In this document: piece after piece, positions 61,252 through 64,000 of the stretch | How the letters are laid out: each line of letters opens with the position of its first letter | How positions within the stretch are numbered: position 1 is the stretch's first letter | Assembly (NCBI RefSeq): GCF_041956535.1 | Contig: NW_027192196.1 | Span: 737,823 to 801,822 of the forward strand | Length of the DNA stretch: 64,000 bases | Reading direction: 5' to 3' | From: Calcarisporiella thermophila CBS 279.70 | Taxonomy: Eukaryota; Calcarisporiellomycota | Notes under the pieces: generated by a model | The model's database searches: none | What the model was told of the DNA's origin: nothing | Seen by the model: the letters and a program-made list of their open reading frames with translations, nothing else | Made by a program: the position numbers and the translations under genes

Positions 61252-61742
61252 TCTTTCAGTTCAGTTATTACTTAGTTTTTTAAACCATAATAAACCTAGA
61301 TAAATGATTACGAAACAGTCACCGAAAAAGCCACTCGTCAACAAAATATTTAGTCCAGTTCATTTATTAAGGAAATCGCAGTATTAGAGTAATTACAAGC
61401 TAAATGTCGTGAGTAAATGGAGACTCCAATGCTATTGATTTTAGCATGAAGCACTATGATCTCACTGTATGCTTTAAAAGCTCTATAAAGAAAGGACTTG
61501 AATTCAAGGAGACAGCAAAACACTCTCTGCAAAGAATTCTCACAGTATTTAATGATCTCTTTCCATCATCTTATATAAAATGCTGAAAGTAGAAACTGTG
61601 GTCTATTCGCTTACTCAGAACGAATTATATAGAGCTCTAATTTAAGGAAAAGAGATGTGAAAGGTAAAAGAACAATAAATATATAAGCAAACATTACTGC
61701 GCCACTTAGAACAATTTCGATTTATTTTAATACATCGACAAA

Positions 61743-62608
61743 TCATTGGAATATTTGTGGAAATAGCTTCCTTAGCTTGGAAGCTTCGGTTGCCATATCT
61801 TCTTGGCTCCGAGGGTGGCGGTATTCGTCGTCCATCTTCACGCGCTCTAGCTCATGATATATATCGTCATTTCTTGCAAAATCATTTTTACGTCTCGGGA
61901 GAATATGAATGTGCACATGGGGGACCTATTTTACAATTGCTATTACTTTCGAATTATCCAGTGAATATAATAATAACCTACTGTTTGTCCAGCTGCGTAC
62001 CCATCCTATAGCCATAAATGTATTCAGTATAACATTCTCTTAACACTTATATATTACACGAGTGACCAACCTGAATCGCAAATGTTAATGATTCTGCATT
62101 ATATTCTTTCTCTATTACTTTGGCAACTGTTTGAGCTGAAACCCACAAATCAGATACCTTTAATCCATAAGCGTAATGCGAGCGTTAAATATACTGCGCT
62201 TTAATGAAAAAAAAATAATGAACAGACCTCTTCCGAGGACAATTCCGTAAAACGAGGTACCACACGTCTCGAAATTACTAGTACATCTAAAGTGTAAGTG
62301 CGTTAAGGAATATTCAGAAAAATTACAGTCAATCTGTAAAATTAACAGAGCCAAAAGGATACGACCCCTGACAACAATAGATCGAAAAAAATCAGCTATT
62401 ATTATGGTGCAAAAACAAAAAAAAACTGACTCACGGGACAATGGGCTTTAGATTAACTAGTCCAAGAGAGAGCTGCAGATATATGTATTATTATAACTGT
62501 TTTAGTAATTAATGCATTATTGCCACTTACTTTACTCTGATAAAACACTTCACTCTTGCGTATAACATGTGGTCCGAAAGAATAGGTAGACATTCTCATT
62601 AAATTCAT
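61743..62608 (-). CDS. HIT-family diadenosine polyphosphate hydrolase (FHIT/Hnt2-like)
   Basis: Seven exons: 62608-62531, 62472-62435, 62367-62363 (5 nt), 62286-62228, 62157-62071, 62005-61982 and 61925-61743, exactly 157 codons plus stop. FHIT-type enzymes cleave Ap3A/Ap4A. Motifs: STYSFGPHVIRKSEVFYQSK, LGLVNLKPIVPGHVLVISRR, VPRFTELSSEEVSDLW, SLTFAIQDGYAAGQTVP, and the catalytic histidine triad HVHIHILPRR. The PGHVLV block can be read only by inserting the 5-nt exon GGGTC at 62363-62367, flanked by CAG and GTATCC, between two ordinary introns (67 and 76 nt). Direct joining of its neighbours shifts frame and loses every downstream HIT motif. Confidence 0.9.
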
Positions 62609-63222
62609 TGTATTTATCGTAAAACCGATTTGGCTAATCTACTAATTTAAATTGGCGCAGTTTAATATTCGATTTATTATAAAGGGTTGATTACTTTGTC
62701 TATTAGACCGAGAATAGTATTAAATAAGTACATTTGTACTAATAGTGAACCTACTGTAAGAATATACACATTCAAAAGGTCTATCCGACAAGGGCTATCT
62801 AAATATTATTATTTTTTGCTAAGTAAATATATAACCAACCCTAGCGCTATATCAAATGCATGGGTAGTGTTGATAATATTTTTCTATCTGTTGTAACACT
62901 CTTCATCAATACTTTAATGTTAGAGGCGCGTATATAAGAAAATAATCGTTTCTCAGTATGCTTTAAATATTTTGGATTTTCTACACTGTTCTGAGGCACT
63001 ATAGAATTTGCCTTATCGATTTAGATTCGGATTCAGATTATTCCTGCTTGAGCTACTTTCCTAATCTTGGAATTTTCCCATTTTCTCTAGGGACTATTTT
63101 TGCAAAGCGGGGATCCTTTTAAGTTGTAAGTATGTATCATCTAAAAGAATAAGATTACGCAAATTTCATGAACATTTCATCTCTTGGATTTTTTTCAGCT
63201 TTTTATATAACGATATAACTAT
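62609..63222. other. divergent intergenic region, 614 bp
   Basis: Promoters of the FHIT-type gene (minus) and the protein starting at 63223 (plus). AT-rich; no exon recognised. Confidence 0.45.
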
Positions 63223-64000
63223 ATGGATTACCGCTCGCCTGCAAAACTCTCCTCTCCAATTCATATATCGTCCGCGAAAGATCAACCCTGGGATGCTTCG
63301 CTCAATTCCACTGCCACGCCTAAAATTTTCAAAAGCCCTACATCAACTTCCGCAATCAAGGAACAGGGTATAGTCCTTTCTCCCTCAATGCTTAGAAATC
63401 TTTTGCTTCAGTCCCCAATCCCAGTGCTCGCTTCGCCTATTCGACGTCCTCTTGGACTGAATCGGTCCGTAAAGGTAGAGCAATCAGGTGCAAAAATCCA
63501 TAGTAGAAACAGATCAGATTCCAGTCCTACTCGCAAGGGAAGAAAAAAGACTCGCTCTACGCCGACGTTATCAACCCATCTTCAGGAGACAGATTCTCTG
63601 TTTGGTCAAAACCTTGATCCATTTGATAAATCTCATAAACACCCTAATACAACTAGGAGCCCATCGCGTAAATTTCCAAATGTAGATAGCCAATCGATAG
63701 ATAGGAGTGAGGATAATGAGTGGGAGGAAAAGCATGACGATTTCGATATGTCCGATGGCTGTTCAACTAAGCGAAGCCTCTTTGCTGACCAGATCTCTTC
63801 TCGCAGTAAAGATCAACCTAGAAACGATCGGGAGCCATTCCAGGAATTAGTAGTACTTACGGCACCATCACCCTTAGCCTCATCTTCGCCATTAATCCAG
63901 GATAATCTTGGTCCAATAAGTTCCAATGAAAGTGGATTTCAAATTTGGGAAGATCCGGAAGAGCTTGTAAGAGAAGATATGAACGTTCACACTTCATCCG
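63223..64000 (+). CDS. disordered Ser/Thr-Pro-rich protein, 5' part (3' truncated by the window)
   Basis: The frame opens with an ATG at 63223 (MDYRSPAKLSSPIHISSAKD) and is open for 259 codons to the window edge. It is low-complexity and hydrophilic, with about a dozen S/T-P sites (SSPIHI, FKSPTST, LSPSML, QSPIPV, ASPIRR, SSPTRKG, RSPSRK) and basic patches. RRPLGLN contains an RxxL destruction-box-like core, and FQIWEDPEE near the edge is a short motif of the type seen in cell-cycle regulators. This suggests a CDK-regulated nuclear or cell-cycle protein, but no family is identified. Introns within the read region are not needed. Confidence 0.6.
   Translation, partial: MDYRSPAKLSSPIHISSAKDQPWDASLNSTATPKIFKSPTSTSAIKEQGIVLSPSMLRNLLLQSPIPVLASPIRRPLGLNRSVKVEQSGAKIHSRNRSDSSPTRKGRKKTRSTPTLSTHLQETDSLFGQNLDPFDKSHKHPNTTRSPSRKFPNVDSQSIDRSEDNEWEEKHDDFDMSDGCSTKRSLFADQISSRSKDQPRNDREPFQELVVLTAPSPLASSSPLIQDNLGPISSNESGFQIWEDPEELVREDMNVHTSS

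Noticed and set aside
62687-62896. Short open frame in the divergent region left of 63223
   Set aside because: No ATG, motif or splice support; composition is intergenic.

Overview
The window is nuclear DNA of a fungus. The evidence is a class IV chitin synthase, a stand-alone ADE1-type SAICAR synthetase (fused to AIR carboxylase in animals), fungal-type STT4, ALG1, UTP13 and TRM44, and AT-rich, gene-dense sequence with many short GT-AG introns (mostly 50-95 nt). I cannot place it below kingdom. An early-diverging lineage is possible, because there is a cobalamin-binding-like BtuF-fold protein and an intron-poor O-fucosyltransferase-like gene, but this is inference. I find no prokaryotic, viral, CRISPR or transposase-coding element.

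Layout, left to right: tail of a single-pass membrane protein; a tiny tail-anchored-like protein; VMA7 (V-ATPase F) head-to-head with MYG1; mitochondrial ribosomal protein bL31m; an alpha/beta hydrolase; a TatD-type nuclease; NAA38/LSMD1; mitochondrial ribosomal protein bL33m; sulfide:quinone oxidoreductase; a 1 kb gene-poor stretch with a 48-bp perfect palindrome; a 15-motif PPR protein; the large PI 4-kinase STT4; an unassigned helical protein; a small secreted protein; a class IV chitin synthase; an EDEM-type GH47 protein with PA domain; a Golgi O-fucosyltransferase-like protein; a bestrophin-like channel; two orphan ORFs; an SLC25A39/40-type carrier; a GH20 hexosaminidase; TRM44; a CBS-domain protein; ALG1; UTP13; RBX1; the BtuF-like protein; mitochondrial GrpE; a SANT/Myb-like factor with coiled coil; ADE1; an FHIT-type hydrolase; and the start of a disordered S/T-P-rich protein that runs off the right edge.

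The genes are independent housekeeping genes, not an operon-like pathway. Loose themes are mitochondrial function (bL31m, bL33m, GrpE, SQR, PPR, SLC25A39/40), wall and glycan biology (chitin synthase, hexosaminidase, ALG1, EDEM, O-fucosyltransferase-like) and tRNA/rRNA processing (TRM44, UTP13).

The most striking signal is the splicing architecture. Reading frames close on conserved family motifs only if very small exons are included: 5 nt in the FHIT gene, 13 nt in EDEM, 15 nt in the bestrophin gene, plus an 11-nt first and a 14-nt last coding exon in STT4. A start codon appears to be split by an intron in bL33m, and SQR appears to use a GC-AG intron. Automatic gene callers are likely to mis-model all of these. 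Exon boundaries were deduced by eye from splice consensus and family conservation, not from transcripts.
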